A stretch of DNA of 35,415 nucleotides from Blastocatellia bacterium (GCA_025054955.1 JANWZE010000045.1:1-35415), one strand, 5' to 3'; shown: positions 1 through 9,310, counted from the first letter of the stretch. The notes: a model not told the origin generated them from the letters alone. Numbers and translations are program-made.

Positions 1-51
1 GCACTGGACGATTTCAGGCGCCTCCGAGCGAAGTATTTGATCTATCCGTGA
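1..51 (+). CDS. Possible 3' end of an upstream gene (16 residues visible)
   Basis: An open frame enters from the window edge and ends at TGA 49-51, giving a tail ALDDFRRLRAKYLIYP. It is too short to assign. It could be the C-terminus of a gene on the preceding sequence or a chance open frame. Confidence 0.25.
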   Translation, partial: ALDDFRRLRAKYLIYP

Positions 52-73
52 AACAGCTCGCCGGCCAGAAGTT

Positions 74-151
74 GAGGCGTTGTTCATACCGTCGGTAACG
101 ACGCAGGTGAAACGATGAAATGGAGCACAGGCGGGAACGCCTATGCCACAA
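74..151 (+). repeat. Two-hairpin start-site element, copy E1
   Basis: The head GTTGTTCATA, a first stem around CGTCGGTAACGACG, the core GAAACGATGAAA and a second hairpin (CACAGGCGGGAACGCCTATG) lie directly before the SD (GTGGAG) and start codon of the glycoside hydrolase-like gene at 170. It belongs to the family described at 27548-27635. Confidence 0.7.
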
Positions 152-169
152 TCCCAGTGGAGAAGCTCG

Positions 170-1726
170 ATGAATTATCTCGCTGGTTTGTTATGTCTGA
201 GCATGACGTTGATCGTCGCCTGCTGTGTGGAGACTTCCATGATGGCTTCCCTGCGCCAAGCGCCTACCGGGCAATTCCGCGCCTTCTGGGTTGATGCGTT
301 CAATCCCGGATTCAAAACGCCTGAGCAGATTGACGCTCTCATCACTCATGCCAAACAAGCGAATGTCAATGCGCTGTTGCTGCAAGTGCGACGACGCGGC
401 GATTCATATTACCTGAACTCATTGGAACCGCCCGCGCAGGATGCGAGCTACAATCCGCAATTTGACGCGCTTCAGTATGCAATTGAACGCGCTCGCGCCA
501 ACGGTATCGAGGTGCATGCGTTCGTGGCCACGCTGGCCATCTGGCAGACAACATTCGGCGTGCCCGCCCATCCCAATCACGTTTACAACCAGCATGGCCC
601 AACCAAGACAGGTCGTGACTTCTGGCTGACACACGATCAGACCGGCGCGCTTGCGCCGGCTGGAGGCGGTCGGATTTACCTTGATCCCGGCCATCCTGAT
701 GCCGTTGACTATACCGTCAACGTGCTGGTGCATCTGATCAAGCATTACGAGCTTGACGGCCTGCATCTTGACATCATCCGTTATCCCGAAGGCGGCAACT
801 GGGGCTACAATCCGGTGAATATCGAACGGTTCCAGCGCCGCTATGGTCGCGCGGCTGTTCCTTCGCCTGCTGATCCTGACTTTCAACAGTGGCGCCGCGA
901 TCAAGTGACGAACCTGGTGAGGAAAATCTACCTGCATGTCATCGCCATCAAACCTCACTTGAAACTTTCGATGGCCGCTATCGCCTTTGGCGCCGCGCCG
1001 GTGACCGAATCGGATTGGCGTGCCTCAGCCGCTTACGCCGAGGTTTACCAGGATTGGCGAGCCTGGCTCGAAGAAGGCATCATTGACATGGCCATCGTCA
1101 TGAACTACGACCGCGAACATAACACAACACAACGAACATGGTTCAACGATTGGATCGAGTGGGATAAGAATCATCGCTACAATCGTCACGTGGTGATTGG
1201 CATCGGGGCATTCCTTAACAGCATCGAGGGAAGCCTTGCGCAAGCGCGCCGCGCGTTGCTCATGCCGTCACGTCAAGGCGCCTGGGCCGATGGCATCGCT
1301 TTTTACTCGTATGCGACGACGAACGCAGCGGCGCCCCCGTCGAATATCATCCGCCCCAACACAGAATTTTATCGCGCGCTCTCACAACCAACATCCTACG
1401 ATCCGGTTCAACCGCCCATCTTCGCCGATCCTGCGCCGACGCCACCGATGACATGGAAAACCCACCCGACACAAGGACACGTGATGGGCACAGTCAAATC
1501 TGCCGACGGTCAACCGGTTGATGGCGCATTGATCGAAATTGCATCGGCAAGCAATTCATCAATCAAGTGGGTTCAAAGCGATGGCAGCGGCTTTTTCGGC
1601 GCTGTCGGGCTTGAGCCGGATTCATATCGGATTCGCGTCAGGCGAAACGGAGTTGCTACGGCATCGGTCACAGCCCTGATTGCTGCGGGGCAAGTCACCA
1701 TCGCCAATTTAAGAATAGAGCACTAA
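170..1726 (+). CDS. Exported GHL10-type glycoside hydrolase-like protein with C-terminal Ig-like/carboxypeptidase-regulatory domain
   Basis: About 518 residues. ATG 170 is preferred because GTGGAG lies 7 bases upstream; an in-frame ATG at 143 lies inside a repeat. The N-terminus (MNYLAGLLCLSMTLIVACC) is a signal peptide, possibly of a lipoprotein because of its cysteines. The body starts with FRAFWVDAFNPGFKTPEQID and carries RRRGDSYYLNSLEPPAQD, a LDGLHLDIIRYP strand, IDMAIVMNYDRE and a late WADGIAFYSYA segment. This is the (beta/alpha)8 layout of the GHL10 (PF02638, YngK-like) family, whose members act on cell-wall or exopolysaccharide glycans. The last ~80 residues (GTVKSADGQPVDGALIEI...) form a carboxypeptidase-regulatory-like beta-sandwich. 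Its position before NagZ and MurQ fits envelope glycan turnover, but the substrate is inferred. Confidence 0.85.
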   Translation: MNYLAGLLCLSMTLIVACCVETSMMASLRQAPTGQFRAFWVDAFNPGFKTPEQIDALITHAKQANVNALLLQVRRRGDSYYLNSLEPPAQDASYNPQFDALQYAIERARANGIEVHAFVATLAIWQTTFGVPAHPNHVYNQHGPTKTGRDFWLTHDQTGALAPAGGGRIYLDPGHPDAVDYTVNVLVHLIKHYELDGLHLDIIRYPEGGNWGYNPVNIERFQRRYGRAAVPSPADPDFQQWRRDQVTNLVRKIYLHVIAIKPHLKLSMAAIAFGAAPVTESDWRASAAYAEVYQDWRAWLEEGIIDMAIVMNYDREHNTTQRTWFNDWIEWDKNHRYNRHVVIGIGAFLNSIEGSLAQARRALLMPSRQGAWADGIAFYSYATTNAAAPPSNIIRPNTEFYRALSQPTSYDPVQPPIFADPAPTPPMTWKTHPTQGHVMGTVKSADGQPVDGALIEIASASNSSIKWVQSDGSGFFGAVGLEPDSYRIRVRRNGVATASVTALIAAGQVTIANLRIEH

Positions 1727-1840
1727 CGCTGCCTCCGACGATCAGTTTTCGCTCACGGTCGAGCTACCGACACTGGCGCTATCTTGACTCACCCCAGTAC
1801 CGGACACAATGCTCTCGCACGCTCAGGCGATTGACACTTG

Positions 1841-3604
1841 CTATCTTGCTGGTGACGCACTTCGCGTCAGGCCGTGGCCGACAGGATACAGTCCGGGCAG
1901 ACTCGTCGGCAGTTTGCCTGTTATAGGAATTTCCCCCATGATGGCGCGCACGGCAGCGCGTTCAGCCTCCGGGTAATACTCGTAGGTAAGCATGTAGCTC
2001 GGCAGCTCAGGAACAAACGACAGCACATAAGGGCTCCCGAACACAATGAAGATCACTGGCCGTTCCAGCTTGGACAGCGACTTGAGCAGATCAAGCTGCC
2101 ACTGATTTAGATCAATCGTGCCCTTATATGCTGAAACGCGAATGAACGCCGTGACCACAACTGCGTCTGAGGCGTAGGCCAATTGCTTGATGACTTCGAT
2201 CGTGTCCTTAGTGGTTTTATCATCCACATCAACTTTGATCGTCTGCCGGTGTCGCTGCATCAGTTCCTGAGCAAATGCATTTCCCGGCCTGCCCTCGCGC
2301 CAGCCTTCGTCAAAGTCTTTGACATTGACATACAACAGACGCTGATCCGCGTTCAAACGAAGCGGCACAGCTTCTTTTTCATCCCGGACCAGCGTGATGG
2401 CTTGTTCGATCATGGCGCGCGCCAGTTGCGCGTGTTCGAGATTGCCCACCACTGTGTCAAGTTGGGTCAGATCAACGAAGCGATTTTTATTCAGTCCCAG
2501 TCTGGCTTTGGCTTGCAAAATCCTACGCACCGATTCGTCCAGGCGGGCCAGCGGAATATCGCCGGATTGAACGGCGCTCTTGAGCGCGTGAAACGTCTTC
2601 TCCACATCAACCGGCAACAAGATGATGTCAGCGCCGGCCCGAAAGGCGCGTCGCGCGGCATCTTCCGGCAGGTAGCGATCAGCCACGCCTTTCATCACCA
2701 TCGCGTCGGTGAAGATCAATCCGGTGAAGCCCAGCTCCTGCCGCAACAGGTCTGTGGTCACGGTCTTTGAGAGCGTGGCCGGCAAGCCTTGCTCTGGCTC
2801 CACGCGAGGGATATAGACGTGTGTCGTCATGACAGCGCCCACGTGGGCTTCAATCGCGGCGCGGAATGGCGGCAATTCCACTTGATTCAACCGATCTCGA
2901 CTCACGTCCACAACAGCCAGCTCCAGATGCGAATCCTGACTCGTATCGCCATGTCCGGGAAAATGCTTGGCAGTGGCGATCTGGCCGTGCTCTTGCGCGC
3001 CGCGGATATAAGCTTGTGCCATCCGCGACACCAGCGCCACATCTTCGCCAAACGAGCGAATGTTAATGATCGGATTGCGCGGATTGTTGTTGACATCCAC
3101 GACGGGATAGAAATTGACATGGATGCCCATTGCCCGACCTTCAATCGCGGCGATCCGTCCAGCCTGATAAGCGAGCTCTTGACGACCGCTCGCGCCCAGT
3201 GCCATGGCGCGTGGCAGGCGCGTCGCTCCTGCCATCTGATAGCCAGGCCCTCCTTCCAGATCAGCGGTAATCAATAACGGCGTTTTCGCTAATCCTTGCA
3301 TTCGATTCACCAGGAGCGCCAACGAGGCCGGGTCGCCGCCGAAGGCATGATACCCACCCACGTGAAATTCCTTGATATTGCGTTCAATCACCTTGAAGCG
3401 CTCGCTATCTTTATTGGTGAACGTTGACGTGAGAGCGGGAAAGATCACCTGACCGACCTTCTCGTCAAGCGACATCTGGGCCAGCGTCTGCTCGACCCAA
3501 TCCACATTGGGCGGCACAGGTTTTTGACGGCTGCGCTGCCCTTGAGCCAAGCCGATGAAGCTCGTCAACAAGACGACGCTCCACAGAAGAGCCATTCGTT
3601 TCAT
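1841..3604 (-). CDS. nagZ: Exported beta-N-acetylhexosaminidase, glycoside hydrolase family 3
   Basis: 587 residues. ATG 3604 is chosen because GGAGG precedes it and a signal peptide (MKRMALLWSVVLLTSFIGLAQG) follows directly; the longer open frame upstream has no such features. The family 3 hallmark KHFPGHGDT at residues ~213-221 with DSH at 224-226 supplies the NagZ-type catalytic histidine loop. Asp 300 in FTDAMVMKGV is the expected nucleophile. A C-terminal domain (~380-587) makes it resemble the long secreted Bacillus NagZ rather than the short cytosolic E. coli enzyme. These enzymes release terminal GlcNAc from muropeptides or GlcNAc-MurNAc. It is divergent from murQ with 222 bases between starts, which supports an extracytoplasmic peptidoglycan-recycling route. 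Confidence 0.93.
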   Translation of the reverse strand: MKRMALLWSVVLLTSFIGLAQGQRSRQKPVPPNVDWVEQTLAQMSLDEKVGQVIFPALTSTFTNKDSERFKVIERNIKEFHVGGYHAFGGDPASLALLVNRMQGLAKTPLLITADLEGGPGYQMAGATRLPRAMALGASGRQELAYQAGRIAAIEGRAMGIHVNFYPVVDVNNNPRNPIINIRSFGEDVALVSRMAQAYIRGAQEHGQIATAKHFPGHGDTSQDSHLELAVVDVSRDRLNQVELPPFRAAIEAHVGAVMTTHVYIPRVEPEQGLPATLSKTVTTDLLRQELGFTGLIFTDAMVMKGVADRYLPEDAARRAFRAGADIILLPVDVEKTFHALKSAVQSGDIPLARLDESVRRILQAKARLGLNKNRFVDLTQLDTVVGNLEHAQLARAMIEQAITLVRDEKEAVPLRLNADQRLLYVNVKDFDEGWREGRPGNAFAQELMQRHRQTIKVDVDDKTTKDTIEVIKQLAYASDAVVVTAFIRVSAYKGTIDLNQWQLDLLKSLSKLERPVIFIVFGSPYVLSFVPELPSYMLTYEYYPEAERAAVRAIMGEIPITGKLPTSLPGLYPVGHGLTRSASPAR

Positions 3605-3791
3605 TGCAGACCTCCATATTTGATCATACAGGCGCGCGTAAGTGTATCGCCACTGCTCGGTCGTGGCAAACGGATCGGCCTGTTGATCGTCCCGTAAGCG
3701 GCGGCACAAACACGTTGATGCAGCGGCAACGGCCGCGCCGACGATCAGCGGCAGCGCGGCGCACCGCTGCTTGTTTATGACAACCTCACGC

Positions 3792-3819
3792 TTGACATCC
3801 TGAAATCACTAGCTACGCT
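3792..3819 (+). promoter_or_regulatory. Candidate promoter for murQ
   Basis: A perfect -35 TTGACA (3792-3797) is followed after 16 bases by a weak -10 TACGCT (3814-3819), only 7 bases before the murQ ATG. If real, the transcript would be leaderless or nearly so. The weak -10 keeps confidence low. Confidence 0.35.
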
Positions 3820-3826
3820 TGGGCGC

Positions 3827-4735
3827 ATGACGCTGTTAATCACCGAGCAGGTTAACCCAGAGACAGTCGGTATTGACGAAGTCTCCACGCTGGAATTAGT
3901 CAGGCTCATCAACCAACAAGATCAACGTGTGGCCGCTGCGGTTGCAGACGAGTTACCTCGTATTGCTGCGGCGATTGACGCCATCGTTGAGCGATGGCAA
4001 CAGGGCGGACGATTGTTTTATGTCGGCACAGGCACAAGCGGACGTTTGGGCGTGCTGGACGCCGTCGAATGCCCGCCCACGTTCGGCATTTCGCCTGACC
4101 GCGTGCAAGCCATCATCGCTGGCGGGTACGAAGCCTGCTGGCGCGCTGTTGAAGTTGCAGAAGACGATCCGGACGCCGGCGCTCAGTCCATCATCGAACG
4201 AGGCGTCACCGCGCAGGATGCCGTCGTCGGCATTGCGGCCAGCGGTCGCACGCCGTTTACAATCGGCGCCCTCACACAGGCGCGGGCACTCGGCGCATTG
4301 ACCATCGGCCTCGCCTGCAACCCTGAACCAGAGCTGGCCACCGTGGTGCATATCTGCATCACGCCCGTCGTCGGACCGGAAGTCATCGCCGGCTCGACCC
4401 GCATGAAGGCCGGAACGGCGCAAAAAATGGTGCTCAATATGCTCAGCACCGGCGTCATGATTCGCCTGGGTTACACCTATGACAATCTGATGGCCAATCT
4501 GCAACTGAAGAATGAGAAACTGCGGCAGCGCGCCTGTGGCATTTTGCAGGCTCAGTTCGGCATGAGTAAGCAAGAGGCTATCGAATTACTCAGCTCAGCT
4601 CAGTGGGACTTGAAAGTGGCGTTTGTGATGCGGCAGGCTCAGGTCACTGCCGATCACGCCCGCGACGCGCTGGCAAAATCCAATCACTCCATTAAGCGAG
4701 CCCTTGCTCTTTTGAACCGAGTGGATAAGCCGTGA
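3827..4735 (+). CDS. murQ: N-acetylmuramic acid 6-phosphate etherase
   Basis: 302 residues, the normal MurQ length. MurQ cleaves the D-lactyl ether of MurNAc-6-phosphate to GlcNAc-6-phosphate in the cytoplasm. The SIS-domain signature GTGTSGRLGVLDAVECPPTFG spans ~67-87; Glu 81 and Glu 112 (VEVAEDD) match the two catalytic acids of E. coli MurQ. KAGTAQKMVLNMLST is the second family signature, and the C-terminus forms a small helical (UBA-like) domain. It faces nagZ divergently and is followed convergently by the symporter gene. Its product, GlcNAc-6-P, is the substrate of NagA encoded at 8126. No obvious MurNAc kinase or PTS gene is in the window, so the source of MurNAc-6-P is open. Confidence 0.95.
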   Translation: MTLLITEQVNPETVGIDEVSTLELVRLINQQDQRVAAAVADELPRIAAAIDAIVERWQQGGRLFYVGTGTSGRLGVLDAVECPPTFGISPDRVQAIIAGGYEACWRAVEVAEDDPDAGAQSIIERGVTAQDAVVGIAASGRTPFTIGALTQARALGALTIGLACNPEPELATVVHICITPVVGPEVIAGSTRMKAGTAQKMVLNMLSTGVMIRLGYTYDNLMANLQLKNEKLRQRACGILQAQFGMSKQEAIELLSSAQWDLKVAFVMRQAQVTADHARDALAKSNHSIKRALALLNRVDKP

Positions 4736-4762
4736 TTGCTCCATGATGGCCAGCCGCGCCGC

Positions 4763-6520
4763 TCACGCAGGACGATCACTGAGCGATTGCCAGCCGCGCC
4801 GCTCAAGAAGCCAGAAGATGATGATGCCGGCCAGCGCTCCCAGCGCGAGATAACTCAAGCCACTCTGCCACTGACCAAATACCAATTTGCCGATGCCGAT
4901 GAGAAACAGGTAGACCAATCCACAGCCCAGCAACCAACTCACAAACAAATCGCCCAACTGACCAGGCGACTCAACGCCTTCCTGCTGCGCGATGCGTCGC
5001 CAGCCAGGACCATCGGGGCGCACGCGCCGATAAAATGACCGCAACGTCTCATCCGGCTCCGCCGGCGTCAACCACATCACCGTCATCCAGATCAACGTCG
5101 TCGCGCTGACGGTGATCAGCATTGAAGCAGCGAAACCGCGCGGATCATCAGCGCTGAACTGAGGAAACTGTTGCACAATCAAGCTCACGATGAGCGCCCC
5201 AGCCATCGCGCTGATTTCTGACCAGGCATTGATCCGCCACCAAAACCAGCGCAGGATGTAGACCAGCCCCGTTCCCGCGCCAAGACTGATCAGAATTTTC
5301 CACGCTCCTTCCACAGTTTCCAGATAGTACGCAACCACCATCACCATCAACGTCACGCCAACTGTGGCCAGGCGAGAAACAATCACATAATGGCGCGGCC
5401 CGGCATCGCGCCGAATGAATCGGCGATAGAAATCGTTGACCAGATAGGACGCGCCCCAATTCAGTTGCGTGGCCACCGTTGACATGTAGGCAGCGGCAAA
5501 TGACGCTAGCAACAACCCACGCCACAGCGGCGGCAAATGGTCTACCATGACCCGCACGTATCCAGATTCTTTATCCGTCAGCTCCGGATAGAGCGCCATC
5601 GAACAGAGCGCCACCAGAATCCACGGCCACGGTCGCAGCGCATAATGCGCGATGGAAAACCAGAGCGTGGCCAGCAAGCTGTGCTTCTCATTTTTGGCCG
5701 AGAAGATGCGTTGCGCCACATAGCCGCCGCCGCCCGGCTCTGCGCCCGGATACCACGAAGCCCACCACTGCACGCCGAGATAGACCAGCAACGTGGACAG
5801 CGGCATCCAGGCAGAGTCTGTCCCCGGCCAGACCGCCAACAACGACTCGGTATCTCCATAGTGCTGCTCGAGCCGAGCAATGAGTCCATCAATCCCGCCC
5901 AGCACGTTCAGGCCAAAATACGCCAAAGCGACCGAACCGATCATCGCGATGAGAAACTGCACGGCGTCGGTCACCAATACGCCCCAATAGCCCGATAGCA
6001 CCGAATAGAGCGCAGTCACGCTCATGCAAATGAGGATCGCTTGCCACTTGCCCACACCTAACGACAATCCGATCACCTTGGCCATGCCAAGTGTCACCCA
6101 ACCAAGAATGATGCAGTTGATCGGAATGGCCAGGTAAAGCGCCCGAAAGCCACGCAGGAATGCAGCCGGTCGGCCAGCATAGCGAATTTCGACAAATTCA
6201 ACATCGGTCATCACGCCGGCGCGCCGCCACAGCCGCGCATAAAAAAAGACCGTCAGCATGCCGCTCATGACGAAGTTCCACCACAGCCAGTTGCCGGCCA
6301 CACCATGATTGGCGACCATGCCGGTCACCGCCAACGGCGTGTCAGCCGCAAACGTTGTGGCGACCATGGAGGTGCCAGCTAACCACCACGGGACGCTTCG
6401 ATCGGCCAGAAAATACTCATCCACGTTCTTGCTGGCGCGACGAGTGTAATACAACCCGACCAACAGCGATAAAACAAAATACGCGACGATAATCAACCAA
6501 TCGGCAACGGTCAGTTTCAT
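4763..6520 (-). CDS. Sodium:solute symporter family (SSS) transporter
   Basis: 585 residues with about 13 hydrophobic segments. The N-terminal YFVLSLLVGLYYTRRASKNVDEYFLADRSVPWWLAGTS with FAADTPLAVTG is a standard SSS opening (Na+-binding helix TM1). An EIRYAGRPAAFLRGFRALYLAIPIN segment and a long hydrophobic tail ending LLERRGWQ follow. It lies between murQ and an rRNA/tRNA modification gene, and the amino-sugar context suggests it imports a cell-wall sugar or amino sugar; this is inferred from neighbours only. A 17-base sequence (GCCAGCCGCGCCGCTCA) at its 3' end (from 4789) is repeated just past the stop (from 4749), pointing to a small local duplication around the stop codon. Confidence 0.88.
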   Translation of the reverse strand: MKLTVADWLIIVAYFVLSLLVGLYYTRRASKNVDEYFLADRSVPWWLAGTSMVATTFAADTPLAVTGMVANHGVAGNWLWWNFVMSGMLTVFFYARLWRRAGVMTDVEFVEIRYAGRPAAFLRGFRALYLAIPINCIILGWVTLGMAKVIGLSLGVGKWQAILICMSVTALYSVLSGYWGVLVTDAVQFLIAMIGSVALAYFGLNVLGGIDGLIARLEQHYGDTESLLAVWPGTDSAWMPLSTLLVYLGVQWWASWYPGAEPGGGGYVAQRIFSAKNEKHSLLATLWFSIAHYALRPWPWILVALCSMALYPELTDKESGYVRVMVDHLPPLWRGLLLASFAAAYMSTVATQLNWGASYLVNDFYRRFIRRDAGPRHYVIVSRLATVGVTLMVMVVAYYLETVEGAWKILISLGAGTGLVYILRWFWWRINAWSEISAMAGALIVSLIVQQFPQFSADDPRGFAASMLITVSATTLIWMTVMWLTPAEPDETLRSFYRRVRPDGPGWRRIAQQEGVESPGQLGDLFVSWLLGCGLVYLFLIGIGKLVFGQWQSGLSYLALGALAGIIIFWLLERRGWQSLSDRPA

Positions 6521-6617
6521 AATGGTGGAGGCGCTACTCTAGCACAAATGATTGCCCGTCGTCAGTGGCGCGAGGCGCGTGTGGTCCGTCGCGACGTTGC
6601 GCTATACTGGAGTCCGT

Positions 6618-7544
6618 ATGGGCGAAGAAATCAGCAAGACGCTGCTGGAGGCCGGCGCTGAAGCCGAAGGCATGCGGTTGGATCACTTCCTGGCTCGGCG
6701 CATGACAACAGCCGGACGTTACGCGCTCAGACAAGCCATTGCCAACGGATTGGTCACCGTTAATCAACAAGCGCGACGGCGCAGCTATAAGCTCAAAGCC
6801 GGCGATCTGGTCGAAGTCTCTACACCAATTCCCTGCTCACACGCATTCATCCCGGAGGCAATTCCGATCACCGTTGTGTTTGAAGACGAACATATCCTCG
6901 TCGTGGACAAGCCGGCTAATATGCTCGTCCATCCAAGCAAGAGCGTGCGCTGCGGCACACTCATGAATGCCTTGACACACTACTTGCAACAGCACGATCC
7001 ATCGGCTCGTCCCGGCCTCATTCACAGGCTCGATCGGCACACCTCCGGATTGATGGTCATCGCCAAAACTGAGCAGGCGCACCGCGTCCTCTCTCGGCAC
7101 TTTGGCAAGCGCATGGTCACGAAAAAATATCTGGCGCTTGTGCACGGCGTCGTTGAACAAGACCATCTGGAGATCCGACTGCCGATCGCATGGACCGGCG
7201 AGACATTTCCTCACTGGCACGCCTCACCCGAAGGGCGCCAGACGTTGACCATTGTGCGAGTCATTGAACGCTTCCGCGCGTTTACGTTGCTCGAAGCGGA
7301 ACCCAAAACGGGGCGCACGCATCAGATCAGGATTCATCTAGCGGCGCTGGGTCATCCGCTGGCCGGCGAAGAGCTTTATGCCCGGCAAGAGTGCGAGTCG
7401 TCACTTCTGCGCCGCCATTTTCTGCACGCCTCGTTTCTCCAGTTTCGTCATCCACGAACTGGCCAATGGCTTTCTTTTACCTCGCCATTGCCCGAAGAGC
7501 TTGATCAATTTATTCGCCGCTTGCGCCAGAACGCTAGCGCGTGA
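6618..7544 (+). CDS. RluA/RluD-family pseudouridine synthase
   Basis: 308 residues from ATG 6618, which has GGAG 6 bases upstream; an upstream TTG at 6552 only extends the frame into non-homologous sequence. Residues ~18-68 form an S4 RNA-binding domain (MRLDHFLARRM...VTVNQQARRRSYKLKAGDLVEV). The catalytic domain has VVDKPANMLVHPS and the active-site motif HRLDRHTSGLMVIAKT with Asp 139, then TGRTHQIRIHLAALGHPLAGEELY. The family isomerises uridines in 23S rRNA (RluD/RluC) or tRNA (RluA). The S4 domain favours the RluC/RluD branch, but the target site cannot be read from sequence. Confidence 0.93.
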   Translation: MGEEISKTLLEAGAEAEGMRLDHFLARRMTTAGRYALRQAIANGLVTVNQQARRRSYKLKAGDLVEVSTPIPCSHAFIPEAIPITVVFEDEHILVVDKPANMLVHPSKSVRCGTLMNALTHYLQQHDPSARPGLIHRLDRHTSGLMVIAKTEQAHRVLSRHFGKRMVTKKYLALVHGVVEQDHLEIRLPIAWTGETFPHWHASPEGRQTLTIVRVIERFRAFTLLEAEPKTGRTHQIRIHLAALGHPLAGEELYARQECESSLLRRHFLHASFLQFRHPRTGQWLSFTSPLPEELDQFIRRLRQNASA

Positions 7545-7620
7545 ACTGCGTCAATCAGCTTTACAGGCCTCCTGGAGATGGCTATCATGCCGCAAAATGC
7601 AATTCAACCCAATTCACCGC

Positions 7621-7706
7621 AGGAGTCGTCCCTATGCGATGGCGCGCCACGAAGAATGAAAATGGAACACAGGCAGGAACGCCTGTGCCACATTCTCAAG
7701 GGAGGG
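7621..7706 (+). repeat. Two-hairpin start-site element, copy E2
   Basis: Head GGAGTCGTCCC, first stem GCG/CGC, linker GCCACGAAGAATGAAAATGG, second hairpin ACAGGCAGGAACGCCTGT, tail ATTCTCAAGGGAGG. The terminal GGGAGG is the SD of the small exported protein at 7709. Confidence 0.75.
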
Positions 7707-7708
7707 CT

Positions 7709-8119
7709 TTGACGCGCAAGAGTGAATCTCCAATGCACCTGTTGCACTTGGTATTTCTTTTCATGTTGATTGGGTCTTCATGGTATGTTCACGGCCAAAC
7801 GTTCCGTAGTTGGATCGCCGGAACGATGCTAGCCCCGGCCGGCGCCGCTGAGATCCAGGCCGGCACGCCTCAAGATGAATCTACCTCCCACATGTTGGAT
7901 GGCATTCCCCAATCGAACAAGATTAAAGAGGTTCCCATTGACGGGCGTGACGCACGAGATTTTCAACGCGCATCCCGAGCGCAAGTGGAGACGCTGGAGC
8001 AGGCGCCAATTCAGGCGTTAGAGCTGGGTTGTGCAGCAAGAAAGGCCATCACGCAGGATCAAACAATATCCTACTCGCTATGGAATGCACCTGTCCCTGG
8101 GTGCACCGCTGAACGATAA
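7709..8119 (+). CDS. Small exported protein of unknown function
   Basis: 136 residues if started at TTG 7709, which sits directly after a strong GGGAGGG SD supplied by the upstream repeat; the alternative is ATG 7733. A short basic n-region (TRKSESP) and MHLLHLVFLFMLIGSSWYVHGQ make a clear Sec signal peptide. The mature part is low in hydrophobic residues, rich in Gln, Ala and charged residues, and has two cysteines (LELGCAAR, VPGCTAER), which could form a disulfide. No family is recognised. nagA starts six bases after its stop, so the two are probably co-transcribed. Confidence 0.55.
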   Translation: MTRKSESPMHLLHLVFLFMLIGSSWYVHGQTFRSWIAGTMLAPAGAAEIQAGTPQDESTSHMLDGIPQSNKIKEVPIDGRDARDFQRASRAQVETLEQAPIQALELGCAARKAITQDQTISYSLWNAPVPGCTAER

Positions 8120-8125
8120 CTGGAT

Positions 8126-9310
8126 ATGCCAATGCTGCCACGAGTCGCGTTCCAACACTGCCAGATTATCCTGCCTGATGCGGTTCTGACCGACGGAGCC
8201 GTTGTAACAAACGGGCGCGGTATTGAGCATGTGTCGCCGCGTTGGGATCAGATACCGGCGGTTGATCAAATCCTCGACCTTGGTGGACGGTATCTTGCTC
8301 CCGGCCTGATTGATCTTCACATTCATGGCTCCAACGGCGTGGATGTGTTGGATGCCACCGCCGATCATCTGGCGACGCTCTCCCGCTTTCTGGTGAAACA
8401 GGGCGTCACACGCTACTTGCCGACGACAGTCCCGACGGACGAAAGCAGTTTTGTCCGGGTCATTGAGGCGGTCAGTCACTATCGCCAGAGGCAACCAGTG
8501 AATCTAGCGCAAGTCCTCGGCATTCATTTTGAAGGACCATTTGTCAATCCGTCTCGTTGCGGCGCGTTGCGCGTCGAATACATCCGCGATTTCTCCTCGG
8601 CGACTTCGGCTGATGTCTTTCTCGATCACGCTCTCACAACACAAATTCCTATCCGCATGATGACGGTTGCGCCGGAGATTCAAGGCGGATTGGCGCTGAT
8701 CCGCACGCTTGCCGATCACGGTTACGTCGTTTCAATTGGACACAGCCAGGCCTCGTTCGAGGTCTGCGAGGCAGCCAGCGCGGCGGGCGCTCGCCACGTC
8801 ACTCATTTCCCCAACGCGCTCGCGCCGCTTCATCATCGGCAGCCGGGCGTGTTCGGCTGGGCCTTGCTCAACCAAAACGTGACTCTCGACGTGATTGCCG
8901 ATGGTCATCACGTTGACTGGCGCGTCATCGAACTGATCAACCGGCTTAAGGGTTCGAATCAGATGGCGCTCATCAGCGATGCCATTGCGCCTGCCGGACT
9001 GGGCGACGGCGTGTATCAGGTGTGGGGCGAAACAATCGAGGTGACAAACGGGCGCACGCGCAACGCAAGCGGGACCATCGCTGGCTCGGTCATCAGCCTG
9101 TGGGATGCTGTATGTAACCTGTGGCGACGTGGTTACCGCCTGTCGGACCTCTTTAAGATGGCATCGCTCAGTCCGGCTCGCGTCGTCGGCATTGATGGGT
9201 TGTGTGGTTCGATTGAAAAAGGAAAACGCGCCGACCTCATCTGTTTCGACGAAGCCGGCGCGATCCATTTCGTCATGGTGAACGGGCAGATGGCTTATCA
9301 GGCAACGTGA
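8126..9310 (+). CDS. nagA: N-acetylglucosamine-6-phosphate deacetylase
   Basis: 394 residues. NagA removes acetate from GlcNAc-6-P to give GlcN-6-P. The amidohydrolase entry motif APGLIDLHIHG has the metal-binding HIH at 65-67. HFEGPFVNPSRCGAL (~135-147) carries the metal-binding Glu. SIGHSQASFEV and HVTHFPNALAPLHHRQPG give the later histidines, and LISDAIAPAG the catalytic Asp. SPARVVGIDGLCGSIEKGKRADLI is the usual C-terminal motif. It completes the NagZ-MurQ-NagA route encoded nearby. The next gene, recQ, begins at or within its last bases. Confidence 0.94.
   Translation: MPMLPRVAFQHCQIILPDAVLTDGAVVTNGRGIEHVSPRWDQIPAVDQILDLGGRYLAPGLIDLHIHGSNGVDVLDATADHLATLSRFLVKQGVTRYLPTTVPTDESSFVRVIEAVSHYRQRQPVNLAQVLGIHFEGPFVNPSRCGALRVEYIRDFSSATSADVFLDHALTTQIPIRMMTVAPEIQGGLALIRTLADHGYVVSIGHSQASFEVCEAASAAGARHVTHFPNALAPLHHRQPGVFGWALLNQNVTLDVIADGHHVDWRVIELINRLKGSNQMALISDAIAPAGLGDGVYQVWGETIEVTNGRTRNASGTIAGSVISLWDAVCNLWRRGYRLSDLFKMASLSPARVVGIDGLCGSIEKGKRADLICFDEAGAIHFVMVNGQMAYQAT

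Noticed and set aside
74-151. Known riboswitch upstream of the hydrolase gene
   Set aside because: The same element occurs in gene-free tandem arrays and before unrelated genes, and its core does not match a riboswitch class I know.
419-958. Long minus-strand open frame opposite the glycoside hydrolase-like gene
   Set aside because: It is a shadow of the codon pattern of the plus-strand gene, without SD or family motifs.
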